NCBI RefSeq assembly: GCF_003111645.1
Contig: NZ_CP022187.1
Coordinates: 4,464,001-4,528,000 of the forward strand
Direction: 5' to 3'
DNA: 64,000 bases
DNA from: Parazoarcus communis
Lineage (GTDB): Bacteria > Pseudomonadota > Gammaproteobacteria > Burkholderiales > Rhodocyclaceae
Shown here: one piece after another, positions 16,115 to 25,687 of the stretch
Layout: each line of letters begins with the position of its first letter
Numbering within the stretch: position 1 is the first letter of the stretch
The notes under the pieces: generated by a model
Told to the model about the DNA's origin: nothing
What the model saw: the letters and a program-made list of their open reading frames with translations, nothing else
Databases searched by the model: none
Translations under genes and position numbers: made by a program

Positions 16115-16930
16115 TTATCGGTTCGGCGGCGCGAGGCCGGGCCCGGTGCCAAACATGAAGCTGTCCATTGCAAGCACGTCGTGCGTGATGCCGCCCGAAA
16201 TGCGTGCGCTCTGCGTCCAGTCCTTGCCGGCCGCGCCGATTGCCGCGAACAGGGGCAGGAAGTGTTCGTCGGTGGGATGGGCGCGGACCGCAAACGGCGC
16301 TTTCGTGCGGTAGTCCAGCAGTTCGCCAAGTGCACCCTCATCGATCTGCTTCCATACCCAGTCGGCAAATGTGCTGGCATAGGCTTCGACGCCGGATTGC
16401 GCTGCGTGTTCAGCGAATACTTCGTGCAGGTTGTGGGTGAGGCTGCCTGAGGCGACGAACAGAATGTCCTGCTCGCGCAGCGTGGCAAGGGCCTGACCCA
16501 GCTCCAGCAAGGCGAGCGGCGAGGGGACGGCCGGTTGTGAGATCTGAATGACGGGAACGTCGGCTTCGGGGAAAAGGTGCATCAGCGGCACCCATGCGCC
16601 GTGGTCCCGACCGCGCCCGGCGTCGGCAATTGCCTCGATGCCGTGGTGGGCGAGCGTCGCGATGACTTCCGCGGCAAGCGCGGGCGCCGCAGGGGCGGGA
16701 TACTGGAGCGAATACAGTTCTCGCGGAAAGCCGCCGAAGTCGTGAACGGTGTCGAGTGCAGCGCCGCTCTGAACCCTGACCCCACGGGTCATCCAGTGCG
16801 GCGACAGCACGACTGCGGCACGTGGTCGTGGCAGTCTGCGACCCAGTTCGCCAAGCCGGGGGCCCAGCAGGCCGGGCTCGACGGCGAACATGGGTGAGCC
16901 GTGAGAGATGAAGAGTGTAGGGAGTGGCAC
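16115..16930 (-). CDS. DODA-type extradiol aromatic ring-opening dioxygenase (YgiD-like)
   Basis: A 271-residue class III extradiol dioxygenase of the DODA/YgiD family. The zinc or iron ligand regions are FISHGSP near residue 8, VVLSPHW near 42, GRDHGAWVPL near 110 and THNLHEVF near 165-172, plus AHPTDEHFLPLF near 220. The start is a GTG at 16930. Family members open catechol rings, for example of DOPA, but bacterial substrates are mostly unproven. The gene is divergent from a LysR regulator, which probably controls it. Confidence 0.9.
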   Translation of the reverse strand: MPLPTLFISHGSPMFAVEPGLLGPRLGELGRRLPRPRAAVVLSPHWMTRGVRVQSGAALDTVHDFGGFPRELYSLQYPAPAAPALAAEVIATLAHHGIEAIADAGRGRDHGAWVPLMHLFPEADVPVIQISQPAVPSPLALLELGQALATLREQDILFVASGSLTHNLHEVFAEHAAQSGVEAYASTFADWVWKQIDEGALGELLDYRTKAPFAVRAHPTDEHFLPLFAAIGAAGKDWTQSARISGGITHDVLAMDSFMFGTGPGLAPPNR

Positions 16931-17016
16931 GGGGTCCGCCTTGTCCTGGTGCGTATTCGATGCCTGCAGTGTATTGACGACTCAGGGGTGGATAAATAGT
17001 TGAGCGTTTGACTTAC

Positions 17017-17035
17017 TGTCTCTGAAATCGAGACA
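17017..17035 (+). promoter_or_regulatory. candidate LysR operator between dioxygenase and regulator
   Basis: TGTCTC, seven-base spacer, GAGACA forms a perfect inverted repeat eight bases before the lysR start codon. It contains a T-N11-A core as LysR-family sites do. Because it is so close to the ATG it would overlap the lysR promoter or start region, fitting autoregulation. Confidence 0.6.
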
Positions 17036-17043
17036 ATGCCCCC

Positions 17044-18000
17044 ATGGGACGTTTCCGTGAAATGAACAGCTTTGTTGCAGTCGTCGAGGCGGGCAGTTTT
17101 GTCGCAGCGGGCGAAGTGCTGCGCCTGTCCAAGGCAGCGGTGTCGCGCAGTGTGATCGAGCTCGAGACCCGCCTCGGTGCCCGCCTGCTGCAGCGTACGA
17201 CGCGGCGGCTGTCGCTGACCGAGGCCGGGCGGGCTTACTACGGGCATTGCAAACAGATCCTTGCCGAACTGGAAGAGGCGGATCGTGCAGTGGGCGTGGT
17301 CAGTGGCAATCCGGTCGGGCGTCTGCGCATCAATGCACCCTATTCGTTCGGAATACTGCACCTCGCGCCCCTGTGGGGCGGGTTCATTGCGAAGTACCCC
17401 GATGTCGAACTCGACATCAGCCTCTCCGACCGACTGGTCGACGTCGTCGACGAAGGGTTTGATGTCGTCATCCGCATCAGCCGCCTGCAGGATTCGACCC
17501 TTGTCCATCGACGGCTCGCATCCACCCGGCTGTTGATCTGCGCCAGTCCGGAATACCTTGCGCAGCACGGCATGCCAGCCTCGGTCGAGGACATTGCCCG
17601 TCATCGTGTCATTGCATACAGCTATGCAGCGCAGGGTGACGTATGGCGCTTCACGACACCGCAGGGCGAGCAAGAGGTGCAGACCAAACCGCATGTCCGC
17701 ACCAATAACGGCGACACCTGCCGCGCGCTGGCGCTCGCTCACCAGGGGCTGGTCAAGCAGCCTGATTTTCTGGTGGGAAACGATCTTGCACAGGGACGTC
17801 TGGTTGAAGTGCTGCCAGAATGTCTGGTCGGGGAGATCGATGTCTACGCGGTCTATCCTTCGCGCAAACACCTCTCGGTCAAGATCCGTGTACTGATCGA
17901 CTATCTTGCCGAAGCCTTCGAGCGGCCCGGGTGGGCGTGGCAGGGCGGCGCCAGCCATGGCGGGGGGCGACAGGCGTGTACCGAGCCAGCGCGTCCGTGA
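17044..18000 (+). CDS. LysR-family transcriptional regulator
   Basis: A 318-residue regulator with an N-terminal winged helix-turn-helix (about 4-62: SFVAAGEVLRLSKAAVSRSVIELETRLGARLLQRTTRR across the region) and a periplasmic-binding-like effector domain (about 90-295). It belongs to the CrgA/DsdC-type subgroup by its GRLRINAPYSFGILHLAPLWGGF segment. It is divergent from the dioxygenase gene, with a palindrome in between. The tail after residue 300 (WQGGASHGGGRQACTEPARP) is low complexity. The effector is unknown; an aromatic compound would fit the neighbour. Confidence 0.93.
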   Translation: MGRFREMNSFVAVVEAGSFVAAGEVLRLSKAAVSRSVIELETRLGARLLQRTTRRLSLTEAGRAYYGHCKQILAELEEADRAVGVVSGNPVGRLRINAPYSFGILHLAPLWGGFIAKYPDVELDISLSDRLVDVVDEGFDVVIRISRLQDSTLVHRRLASTRLLICASPEYLAQHGMPASVEDIARHRVIAYSYAAQGDVWRFTTPQGEQEVQTKPHVRTNNGDTCRALALAHQGLVKQPDFLVGNDLAQGRLVEVLPECLVGEIDVYAVYPSRKHLSVKIRVLIDYLAEAFERPGWAWQGGASHGGGRQACTEPARP

Positions 18001-18092
18001 CGCATGGCGCAAGGTGGCGGACTGCGCGATGTCAGGGGGCTGCTTCATGATGTGCGCTTGCCGGGAACGACCGAACATGACGGAATGCAGAC

Positions 18093-19247
18093 ATGCGGCC
18101 TGAACAGAATACGGATCCCAGTCCTGACTTTCTCCCCGAGGCTGGGGGAACGATCCTCGTCGTCGATGACGTGCCGGACAATCTCGCCGTGCTGGGGGCG
18201 CTGCTGCAGCCTCACTACGATGTGCTGGCGGCGCCTTCGGGCACGCGGGCGCTCGAGATCTGCTCGCGCGGACCCGTGCCGGACCTGATCCTGCTCGACG
18301 TCATGATGCCGGGCATGGACGGCTACGAGGTGCTGGAGCACCTTCGCTGGCAGCCTGCGACACGTGACATTCCGGTGATCTTCCTCACCGCGCTGGATGA
18401 CCCGCGTGACGAAGAGCAGGGTCTGGCGCTCGGCGCGGCGGACTACATCACCAAGCCGATTCACCCTGCGGTTGTGCTCGCCCGCGTGCGCAACCAGCTT
18501 GAGATCAAACGCGCGCGCGAAATGCTGCACAACCGGAACCTTGATCTCGAGTCAGAAGTGGCGCGGCGCATGGCCGAGAACGACATGACGCAGCTGGTGA
18601 CGATCCGCGCGCTGGCTCACCTCGCCGAAACGCGCGACCCGGAAACCGGCAACCACATTCTGCGCACGCAGGGTTATGTGCGTCTGCTGGCCACCCGGCT
18701 GCAGGCTCATCCGCGTTTTCAAGCGAGGCTGGACCCGGGCTACATCGAGCTGCTGACGCGCTCGGCGCCGTTGCACGACATCGGCAAGGTCGGTATCCCG
18801 GATCATATTCTGCTCAAGCCCGGGCCACTTGGTGCCGATGAATGGATCATCATGAAGACGCACTCCCGCCTTGGTGCGGAGGCGATCGAACTGGCAGAGG
18901 GGGACATCGAGCAGCCCGTGCCCTTTCTTGCGCTGGCAAAGGAGATCGCGCGCTGGCATCACGAGCGCTGGGATGGCAGTGGCTACCCGGACGGGCTCAG
19001 GGGCGACGAGATTCCGGTTTCGGCGCGGCTGATGGCCGTTGCCGATGTTTTCGATGCGCTGATTTCGGATCGCATCTACAAGGCAGGCATGTCCTACGCC
19101 GACGCGCGGAAACTCATCGAGGCGGGGCGCGGACAGCATTTCGACCCGGACGTGGTAGACGCCTTCCTGAGCGGATTCGAGGCATTTGTCGACATCGCGG
19201 AGCATCATCGGGATGTCCATCGCGCCCTGTCCTCAGGCGGCACCTGA
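18093..19247 (+). CDS. response regulator with HD-GYP c-di-GMP phosphodiesterase domain
   Basis: A 384-residue RpfG-type protein. The receiver domain spans about 20-140 with phospho-acceptor Asp69 (LILLDVMMPGMDG) and Lys near 120 (YITKPI). A short coiled coil (about 140-165) leads to the HD-GYP domain (about 170-370) with His228-Asp229 (HDIGKVGIPD), HHERWDGSGYPDGL (GYP at 297-299) and DVFDAL. All metal and signature residues are present, so c-di-GMP hydrolysis is likely. It lies 21 bases upstream of a hybrid kinase that is the probable partner. Confidence 0.95.
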   Translation: MRPEQNTDPSPDFLPEAGGTILVVDDVPDNLAVLGALLQPHYDVLAAPSGTRALEICSRGPVPDLILLDVMMPGMDGYEVLEHLRWQPATRDIPVIFLTALDDPRDEEQGLALGAADYITKPIHPAVVLARVRNQLEIKRAREMLHNRNLDLESEVARRMAENDMTQLVTIRALAHLAETRDPETGNHILRTQGYVRLLATRLQAHPRFQARLDPGYIELLTRSAPLHDIGKVGIPDHILLKPGPLGADEWIIMKTHSRLGAEAIELAEGDIEQPVPFLALAKEIARWHHERWDGSGYPDGLRGDEIPVSARLMAVADVFDALISDRIYKAGMSYADARKLIEAGRGQHFDPDVVDAFLSGFEAFVDIAEHHRDVHRALSSGGT

Positions 19248-19268
19248 CCGCTGCAGGAGATTGACCGA

Positions 19269-21791
19269 ATGGAAGCAGACCCGTCGGCAACTGCGACAGA
19301 TTCTGACAGCAGGGCGCTTCGTCGCGCCACCTGGCGGGTGGTGCTGCCCTACGCGTTGTTCGCGAGCGTGTGGATCGTGCTCTCCGACCGTGCGCTCGAT
19401 CTCTTGCCCGAATCCATCGCAGACAAGGCCTGGCTGCAGACCTTCAAGGGCTGGTTCTTCGTGTTCATCACCTCACTGCTGCTCTATGGCGTGGTGCGCG
19501 ACATGCTGCTGCGGCTCACCGAGGCGAGTCGGCGCAGGCATGAGGAACAGCGCAGCCGTCTGCAGGCTGCGCGACTCCTGAGCGCGATTGCCGATAGCTC
19601 GAGCGATGCGATTTTTGCCAAGGACCTCCGCGGCCGCTACCTGTTGTTCAACAAGGCGGCGACCGACTTTGTCGGCAAGGACGCCGATGAGGTTCTGGGA
19701 CATGACGACCGCGTGCTCTTTCCCCCTGCTTACGCGCAGATGGTGATGGCCAACGACCAGCAGGTCATGGCAGCCGGGGAGACCATGAGCTTTGAGGAAA
19801 CGGTGAGGTTGCCCGACCGCGAAGTCACGTATCTTGCCACGAAGGGGGTGTTGCGCGGAGCGAGTGGTGAGGTCACCGGGATGTACGGCATTTCGCGTGA
19901 CATCTCCGCGCTCAAGGCCGTCGAGTTCGAACTGCGAAAGCTGTCGCAGGTCGTTGAGCAAAGCCCCGAGAGTGTCCTGGTGACCGATCTCGAGGGGCGG
20001 GTCGAATACGTCAACGAGACCTTCACGGTGCATAGCGGCTATCTGCCTGCCGAGGTGCTCGGTCAGCCTGCGAGCATGTTCGGCGAGGCCCTGACGCCCG
20101 CGTCAAGCTTCGAGGAACTGTGGGCTGCCCTGTCGCGAGGTGAGGCGTGGAGCGGCGAGTTCATCAATCAGCGCAAGGACGGCAGCAGCTATGCCGTGTT
20201 CGCCCGGGTGGTGCCGATTCGCCGCGAAGACGGCAGCATCTCGAACTACATGTCACTGCAGGAGGACATCACCGAGAAGAAGCGTATCGAGGCCGAACTG
20301 GAGCAGCACCGCAAGCATCTCGAAGAACTGGTGTCGAGCAGGACGGCCGAGCTGAGGGATGCCACCGAACGTGCGAACGCGGCCAGCGAGGCCAAGAGTG
20401 CCTTCCTGGCCAATATGAGCCATGAGATCCGGACCCCGATGAATGCCATCATCGGCCTCACCCACCTCCTGCGCCGGGATCATCCCGCGCAGCGCCAGAT
20501 CGAACGCCTGGACCGGGTGGGCACTGCAGCGCGTCACCTGCTGTCCGTGATCAACGACATTCTCGACCTGTCCAAGATCGAGGCCGGCCGGCTCCGGCTG
20601 GAGAGCGGCGAGTTTGCCTTGGGCGCAGTCTTCGAGCATGTGCAGTCCCTGATTGCCGAGCAGGCGAAGGCAAAGGGTCTGACCGTTGAGCTCGATACCC
20701 GCGACGTGCCGGGACGGCTGTGTGGCGACGCCACCCGCTTGCGTCAGGCCCTGCTCAATTACGCAGTGAATGCGATCAAGTTTACCGAGCACGGTTCGGT
20801 GTCGCTGAGCGCATCCGTTGCAGAAGACCGGGGTGATGCGCTGCTCGTACGCTTCGAGGTCACGGACACCGGCATGGGGGTGGCGGCAGACAAGATTCCG
20901 CGCCTGTTCGATGCCTTCGAACAGGCGGACGCCTCTACCACCCGGCGTTTCGGGGGAACCGGTCTTGGCCTGGCGATCACCCGCCGGCTTGCGACCCTGA
21001 TGGGGGGAGAGGCGGGCGCCGAGAGTGAGCCGGGCCACGGCAGCACCTTCTGGTTCACTGCCGTGCTCAGGCGGGGGCGCGGCGCGGTGGCCAACCCCCC
21101 GTCCGTGTCCGCCGGTGAGTCCGAACGCGTCCTTCGCGAGCAACATGCAGGCGCTCATGTTCTGCTGGCTGAAGACAATCCGGTCAATCGCGAAGTGGCA
21201 CTGGATCTGCTGAGTGCAGTCGGCCTGGCCGTCGAATCGGTCTCCACCGGGCGGGCCGTGCTCGAGCGCTGTCGCACCAGCGATTTCGACCTGATCCTGA
21301 TGGACATGAGGATGCCCGAGATGGACGGGCTGGCGGCCACGCGCGCCTTGCGGGCGCAGACGCGCAACCGTCACACCCCGGTCGTCGCCCTGACGGCCAA
21401 CGTTTTCGAGGAGGATCGTCGTGCCTGTTTTGCGGCAGGCATGGACGACTTCGTGGCCAAACCAGTGGATCCGCAGGACCTGTATTCGACACTGCTGCGC
21501 TGGTTGCCGCCGCGTGCGGTGGCGGGTGCAGCTGCCGCGCAGGCGTCGGTGCCTGCGGAACCCACCTCTGCTGAGCGCGCGCCCGAAGTGATCGAGGCTG
21601 CAGTCGCGCAAATGAAGCTGTATCTGGCGAACGCAAACATGCGTGCCAACCGCCTGCTTGAGGACGAGCGTCGCGTCTTCGCAACGGTACTCGGTTCCGT
21701 TTTTTCAGAGTTCGAGCACAATGTAGCCTGCTTCAGGTATCCGGAGGCACTGGCCTTGCTGGCGCAGTGCCGGACACCCGGGCGCGACTGA
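19269..21791 (+). CDS. hybrid sensor histidine kinase with two PAS domains and a receiver
   Basis: An 840-residue membrane kinase. Two hydrophobic segments (about 24-44 and 60-80) enclose a short periplasmic loop, followed by PAS domains (about 100-215 and 225-350), a HisKA domain with His385 (SHEIRTPMNAIIG), an HATPase domain with N box near 497 and G boxes DTGMGV and GGTGLGL near 531-565, and a receiver with Asp679 (LILMDMRMPEMDG). The C-terminal 75 residues are helical, ending ALALLAQC, as often seen after the receiver in such hybrids. The ligand is unknown. It lies between the HD-GYP regulator and the GGDEF-EAL gene on the same strand. Confidence 0.94.
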   Translation: MEADPSATATDSDSRALRRATWRVVLPYALFASVWIVLSDRALDLLPESIADKAWLQTFKGWFFVFITSLLLYGVVRDMLLRLTEASRRRHEEQRSRLQAARLLSAIADSSSDAIFAKDLRGRYLLFNKAATDFVGKDADEVLGHDDRVLFPPAYAQMVMANDQQVMAAGETMSFEETVRLPDREVTYLATKGVLRGASGEVTGMYGISRDISALKAVEFELRKLSQVVEQSPESVLVTDLEGRVEYVNETFTVHSGYLPAEVLGQPASMFGEALTPASSFEELWAALSRGEAWSGEFINQRKDGSSYAVFARVVPIRREDGSISNYMSLQEDITEKKRIEAELEQHRKHLEELVSSRTAELRDATERANAASEAKSAFLANMSHEIRTPMNAIIGLTHLLRRDHPAQRQIERLDRVGTAARHLLSVINDILDLSKIEAGRLRLESGEFALGAVFEHVQSLIAEQAKAKGLTVELDTRDVPGRLCGDATRLRQALLNYAVNAIKFTEHGSVSLSASVAEDRGDALLVRFEVTDTGMGVAADKIPRLFDAFEQADASTTRRFGGTGLGLAITRRLATLMGGEAGAESEPGHGSTFWFTAVLRRGRGAVANPPSVSAGESERVLREQHAGAHVLLAEDNPVNREVALDLLSAVGLAVESVSTGRAVLERCRTSDFDLILMDMRMPEMDGLAATRALRAQTRNRHTPVVALTANVFEEDRRACFAAGMDDFVAKPVDPQDLYSTLLRWLPPRAVAGAAAAQASVPAEPTSAERAPEVIEAAVAQMKLYLANANMRANRLLEDERRVFATVLGSVFSEFEHNVACFRYPEALALLAQCRTPGRD

Positions 21792-21871
21792 ACGTCGGAA
21801 ACCGGTTTGAGCCGTTACGATGCATCGTCGGACACGCGCTGATCCGACCACCTTTCGGAGACACGCCCGCC

Positions 21872-24505
21872 TTGGGTTCTACTCGCTCAGCCATTTCATT
21901 GCGTCGAACGCTGCTGCTGCGTGCCCTGCTGCTCGCCTTCGGCAGTTCGCTGGTGGTCACCATCGGCTTTGTCGCGCTTGGCATGGTGCCGGTCCTCGAA
22001 CGCGTTGCCGAGAGTGATTTCAATCTTGCCGCAGAGCGTGTCGAGGCCAGGCTGCGTCAGACCTTCGAGCCCGAAGAGCGTCAGCTTGCCATCAGCCTGG
22101 CATGGATCGGTGGCAACCTGCCTGACGTGGACAATCCGGCGCGTTTCAACGAGTACTTCATGCCGGTCCTCGCCGCGTCGCCGTATATCACCTCGGTGGT
22201 GGCCGGTACGTCGACGGGCCAGGGCTGGATGCTGCTGCAGCGTGGAGATGGGCAGTGGCGCAACCGTCTGACCGACATCCCGCGCTGGGGCCAGATGCAG
22301 CTTTTCATCGACCTCGCGCCGGGCGTCAAGGCACAGGAACGCCGGGAGGCCCTGGACTACGATGCCCGCAAGCGCCCGTGGTTTACCGGAGCGCTCACGG
22401 AGGCCGCGCCCGGAACGGTGCATTGGACGCGACCCTACACCTTCTTCACCACCGGTGATCCCGGCATTACCGCGTCACGGCACACCATGCTGGCGGATGG
22501 GCGCGACCTGGTGATTGGCTTCGATCTGACCTTGCGCGACCTGTCGGCTGCGACGCTGGATGCGGAAGTCGGCCGGCAGGGGCTGGCACTGATCATGACC
22601 GAGGACGAAAGCGTGCTCGGGCTGCCCAGGCGACCCGACAGTGTTGCCGTCGATGAATGGCTGGGCAGCGTGCTCCTGCCGGTTGGCACCCTGGGCATCG
22701 CCGCAGTCAACGATCTGCTGCCCGTGTGGCGACGCGCCAGAGGACAGCCGATCGGTGTGGCGCACTACGAGTCGAACGGAGCGCCCTGGCTGTTCAGCGC
22801 GCGTGCCTATCGACTGGGGAAGCAGACCTTCTGGGTACTGGTGCTTGCGCCTGAAGCCGACTTTGCGCCGGCCTGGACGGTCATCGGTTTTGGGCTTGCG
22901 GGCGGACTTCTGCTGCTGCTGGCTGCGGCAGGCTGTGTGGCCCAGATGCAGGCGCGCATCATCGCCCGTCCGCTCGAGACACTTGCCGAGTCGAGCGAGC
23001 GCATCGGTGCGCTCGATTTCAGCCCGCCGCAACCGGTACAGAGCCGGATCGCGGAGATTGCCCAGCTCGCACAGGCGCAGGAGAGCATGCGCGAACTGCT
23101 GCATCGCAACCAGCTGGCGCTGCGCGATCACGCCGAGCGTCTGAACACGCAGGTCCGGGAGCTGCGGGACGCAGAGGACCGCATCAATACGCTTGCCTTC
23201 TATGATCCGCTCACCGGCCTGCCCAACCGCCGGCTGCTGAGCGACCGCCTGCAGCGGGCACTGACCAGTTGTGCCCGCAATCATCGCAAAGGGGCCTTGC
23301 TGTTCATCGATCTGGACAACTTCAAGACGCTCAACGATACGCTGGGGCATGATCTCGGCGATCTGCTGCTCAAGGAGATGGGCGGGCGCCTCGCCGCGAC
23401 GATACGCGAGGGTGATACCGCGGCCCGGCTGGGTGGCGACGAGTTCGTGCTCGTCCTCGAGGGCCTGAGTGCCGACGCCGATGAAGCGATGGCGCATACG
23501 CGGCTAGTCGGCGCCAAGCTGCTGGAGGCGCTCAACAAGCCCTATCAGCTGGGTGGGCATGAGACCTGCAGTACTGCAAGCATTGGCGCGACCCTGTTCG
23601 AGGGGCACGAGGTCAATGTCGACGAGCTCTTCAAGCAGGCCGATCTGGCGATGTACCAGGCCAAGGCCGACGGGCGCAGCCGGCTGTGCTTCTACGGGCC
23701 TGCAATGCAGGCAGAGCTCAGCGAGCGCGCTGCTCTCGAGGCCGACCTGCGGCGTGCGCTCGCGCAGGAGCAGTTCGAACTGCACTATCAGCCACAGGTG
23801 AGTTCGGCTGGCGGCCTGATTGGCGTCGAGGCCCTGCTACGGTGGAATCATCCGCAGCGCGGCATGGTGTCGCCGCTCAGCTTCATTCCGGTCGCGGAAG
23901 ATAACGGGCTGATCCTCGACATCGGACGCTGGGTGCTGCTCGCTGCTTGCCGGCAGCTTGCCGAGTGGGCCGAAGTGCCGCGCCTGGCGGCCATGACTGT
24001 GTCGGTCAATGTCAGCGCACGCCAGTTCCGGCATCCCGACTTTGTCGACGAGGTCAAGTCCGCGCTCGAGTTCACCGGGGCGGCCAGCCGCCTGCTCAGG
24101 CTCGAGCTGACCGAGAGTCTGCTGCTTGAGGATGTCGAGGCGGTCATCGTCCGCATGCAGGCCTTGCGCGCGCTTGGGGTGGGGTTTTCGCTCGACGATT
24201 TCGGCACCGGCTATTCTTCCCTGTCCTACCTGAAGCGCCTGCCTCTGACCGAGCTCAAGATCGACATGTCCTTCGTGCGCGACGTGCTGGTGGACCCGAA
24301 CGACGCGGCAATTGCACGCACCATCATCGCGCTCGCGCACACGATGGGGTTGAGCGTGATTGCCGAAGGGGTCGAGTCCGAAGCCCAGCGCGGCTTTCTC
24401 GCGCGTTCGGGCTGCGATGCCTATCAGGGCTATCTGTTTGGCCGGCCGGCGTCTGCCGCGCAGCTCATGCAATTTGCCCACAACGCGACCTCGGTCGCAA
24501 GCTGA
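21872..24505 (+). CDS. membrane sensor with GGDEF and EAL domains
   Basis: An 877-residue protein from a TTG at 21872 preceded by GGAG eleven bases away. A GTG at 21767 is also in frame but would overlap the kinase gene by 25 bases, so the start is uncertain. A transmembrane helix (about 10-35), a Cache-like extracellular domain (about 45-330, with KRPWFTGALTEA), a second helix (337-360), a HAMP-like segment and coiled coil (to about 440) precede a GGDEF domain (intact GGDEF at 521-525) and an EAL domain (EAL at 653-655, DDFGTGYSSL, IAEGVE). Both catalytic signatures are complete, so it could make or break c-di-GMP. Confidence 0.93.
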   Translation: MGSTRSAISLRRTLLLRALLLAFGSSLVVTIGFVALGMVPVLERVAESDFNLAAERVEARLRQTFEPEERQLAISLAWIGGNLPDVDNPARFNEYFMPVLAASPYITSVVAGTSTGQGWMLLQRGDGQWRNRLTDIPRWGQMQLFIDLAPGVKAQERREALDYDARKRPWFTGALTEAAPGTVHWTRPYTFFTTGDPGITASRHTMLADGRDLVIGFDLTLRDLSAATLDAEVGRQGLALIMTEDESVLGLPRRPDSVAVDEWLGSVLLPVGTLGIAAVNDLLPVWRRARGQPIGVAHYESNGAPWLFSARAYRLGKQTFWVLVLAPEADFAPAWTVIGFGLAGGLLLLLAAAGCVAQMQARIIARPLETLAESSERIGALDFSPPQPVQSRIAEIAQLAQAQESMRELLHRNQLALRDHAERLNTQVRELRDAEDRINTLAFYDPLTGLPNRRLLSDRLQRALTSCARNHRKGALLFIDLDNFKTLNDTLGHDLGDLLLKEMGGRLAATIREGDTAARLGGDEFVLVLEGLSADADEAMAHTRLVGAKLLEALNKPYQLGGHETCSTASIGATLFEGHEVNVDELFKQADLAMYQAKADGRSRLCFYGPAMQAELSERAALEADLRRALAQEQFELHYQPQVSSAGGLIGVEALLRWNHPQRGMVSPLSFIPVAEDNGLILDIGRWVLLAACRQLAEWAEVPRLAAMTVSVNVSARQFRHPDFVDEVKSALEFTGAASRLLRLELTESLLLEDVEAVIVRMQALRALGVGFSLDDFGTGYSSLSYLKRLPLTELKIDMSFVRDVLVDPNDAAIARTIIALAHTMGLSVIAEGVESEAQRGFLARSGCDAYQGYLFGRPASAAQLMQFAHNATSVAS

Positions 24506-24544
24506 GTCAGGGGCTGTCGAGACCGCGTGACCCGCACGCGTGCC

Positions 24545-25687
24545 TCAGCCTGGCAGGCAGACGAATCCGTCCATCACCATGCGCGCACTGCGGCTCATCA
24601 CGGCCTTGCCCAGCGTCCAACCGGCCTCGGTCCGGTGTGCGTCGACACCGACGCGGGTGCAACCGGAAGGCTGGCCGAGTCTGAGGGGGGCGGTGCCGTG
24701 CTCGCAGACATGCTCGGATGCCACCGTGCCAGGGATGGCCGCCGCTGCAGCGATCGCAATGGCTGCCGTGCCGGGGATGGCGTGGTGAAAGACGCCCATC
24801 GACAGCACCCGGCAGGAGAGGTCGATGTCGTCGGCGGTGAACGCGCACCCGTCGGCGGCGCGAAAGGCCTTCGCGCGGTCGAGTACGGCGAGCTTGGGCG
24901 TATGAGCGCGCGCCTGCGCCTCGGCCGCGTTCGCCGCCAGCCCCATGGCGAGGGCGCCCGCAACGCGGATGCGCTCGCAGCGCGCCAGGAGCCCGGGCTG
25001 GGCATTAAGTGCCGCCTGCGAGGCGCTGCAATCGAGTTCGAGCGCGGCCGCGCCGATCAGAACCATTGGATTCCCGGCGTTGATCAGGGTGGCGTCGATG
25101 CGCTCGTCCGCCGTTTGAAGGCAGTCGCGCATCCGCCCCGTCGGGAACAGTCCGGCCGCACCGCTTCCTGCCGGGTCGAGAAATTCGAGCCGGATCTCTG
25201 CTGCGGGGAAGGCCACGCCGTCGAGCATGAAGTCGCCCGCCTCGCATACTTCGCCTGCAAGCATTGGCACCTGTGCAAGGATGCGTTTGCCGATGTTTGC
25301 CTGCCAGATGCGCACCCTTGCCATGCCGTCGGCGGGCGCCTGCAGCAGTCCCCGGCTGATGGCAAACGGGCCGACGGCCGCAGTCAGGTTGCCGCAGTTG
25401 CCGGACCAGTCGATGCGCTCGCCTGATACCGGCACCTGCCCGAACAGGTAATCCACATCGCAGCCGGCCCGGCTCGAGGGTGCCAGGATGACGACCTTGC
25501 TGGTGCTTGAAGTGGCGCCGCCGAGTCCGTCGATCTGTTTGCCATAGGGGTCGGGACTGCCAAGCAGGCGCGCGAGCAGGGCGTCGCGGGTCGCGTCGTC
25601 GGCAGGCAGATCCCTTGCCAGCATGAACAGGCCCTTGCTGGTGCCGCCGCGCATCCATGCGGCAGGGATGCGGCGCTGACGGGTCAT
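24545..25687 (-). CDS. prpF: PrpF family isomerase (2-methylaconitate or 4-oxalomesaconate type)
   Basis: A 380-residue protein of the PrpF/GalD family with the diaminopimelate-epimerase fold. It opens IPAAWMRGGTSKGLFML (the GGTSKG signature), and carries GLGGATSSTSKVVIL, DWSGNCGNLTAAVGPFA (with the conserved Cys of SGNCGN) and AAGLFPTGRMRDCL. Such enzymes move double bonds in aconitate-like acids. No methylcitrate-cycle genes (prpB, prpC, acnD) are adjacent, so the substrate is open; the symbol is a family label. Its ATG overlaps the stop of the radical SAM gene upstream by four bases, which suggests coupling. Confidence 0.85.
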   Translation of the reverse strand: MTRQRRIPAAWMRGGTSKGLFMLARDLPADDATRDALLARLLGSPDPYGKQIDGLGGATSSTSKVVILAPSSRAGCDVDYLFGQVPVSGERIDWSGNCGNLTAAVGPFAISRGLLQAPADGMARVRIWQANIGKRILAQVPMLAGEVCEAGDFMLDGVAFPAAEIRLEFLDPAGSGAAGLFPTGRMRDCLQTADERIDATLINAGNPMVLIGAAALELDCSASQAALNAQPGLLARCERIRVAGALAMGLAANAAEAQARAHTPKLAVLDRAKAFRAADGCAFTADDIDLSCRVLSMGVFHHAIPGTAAIAIAAAAAIPGTVASEHVCEHGTAPLRLGQPSGCTRVGVDAHRTEAGWTLGKAVMSRSARMVMDGFVCLPG

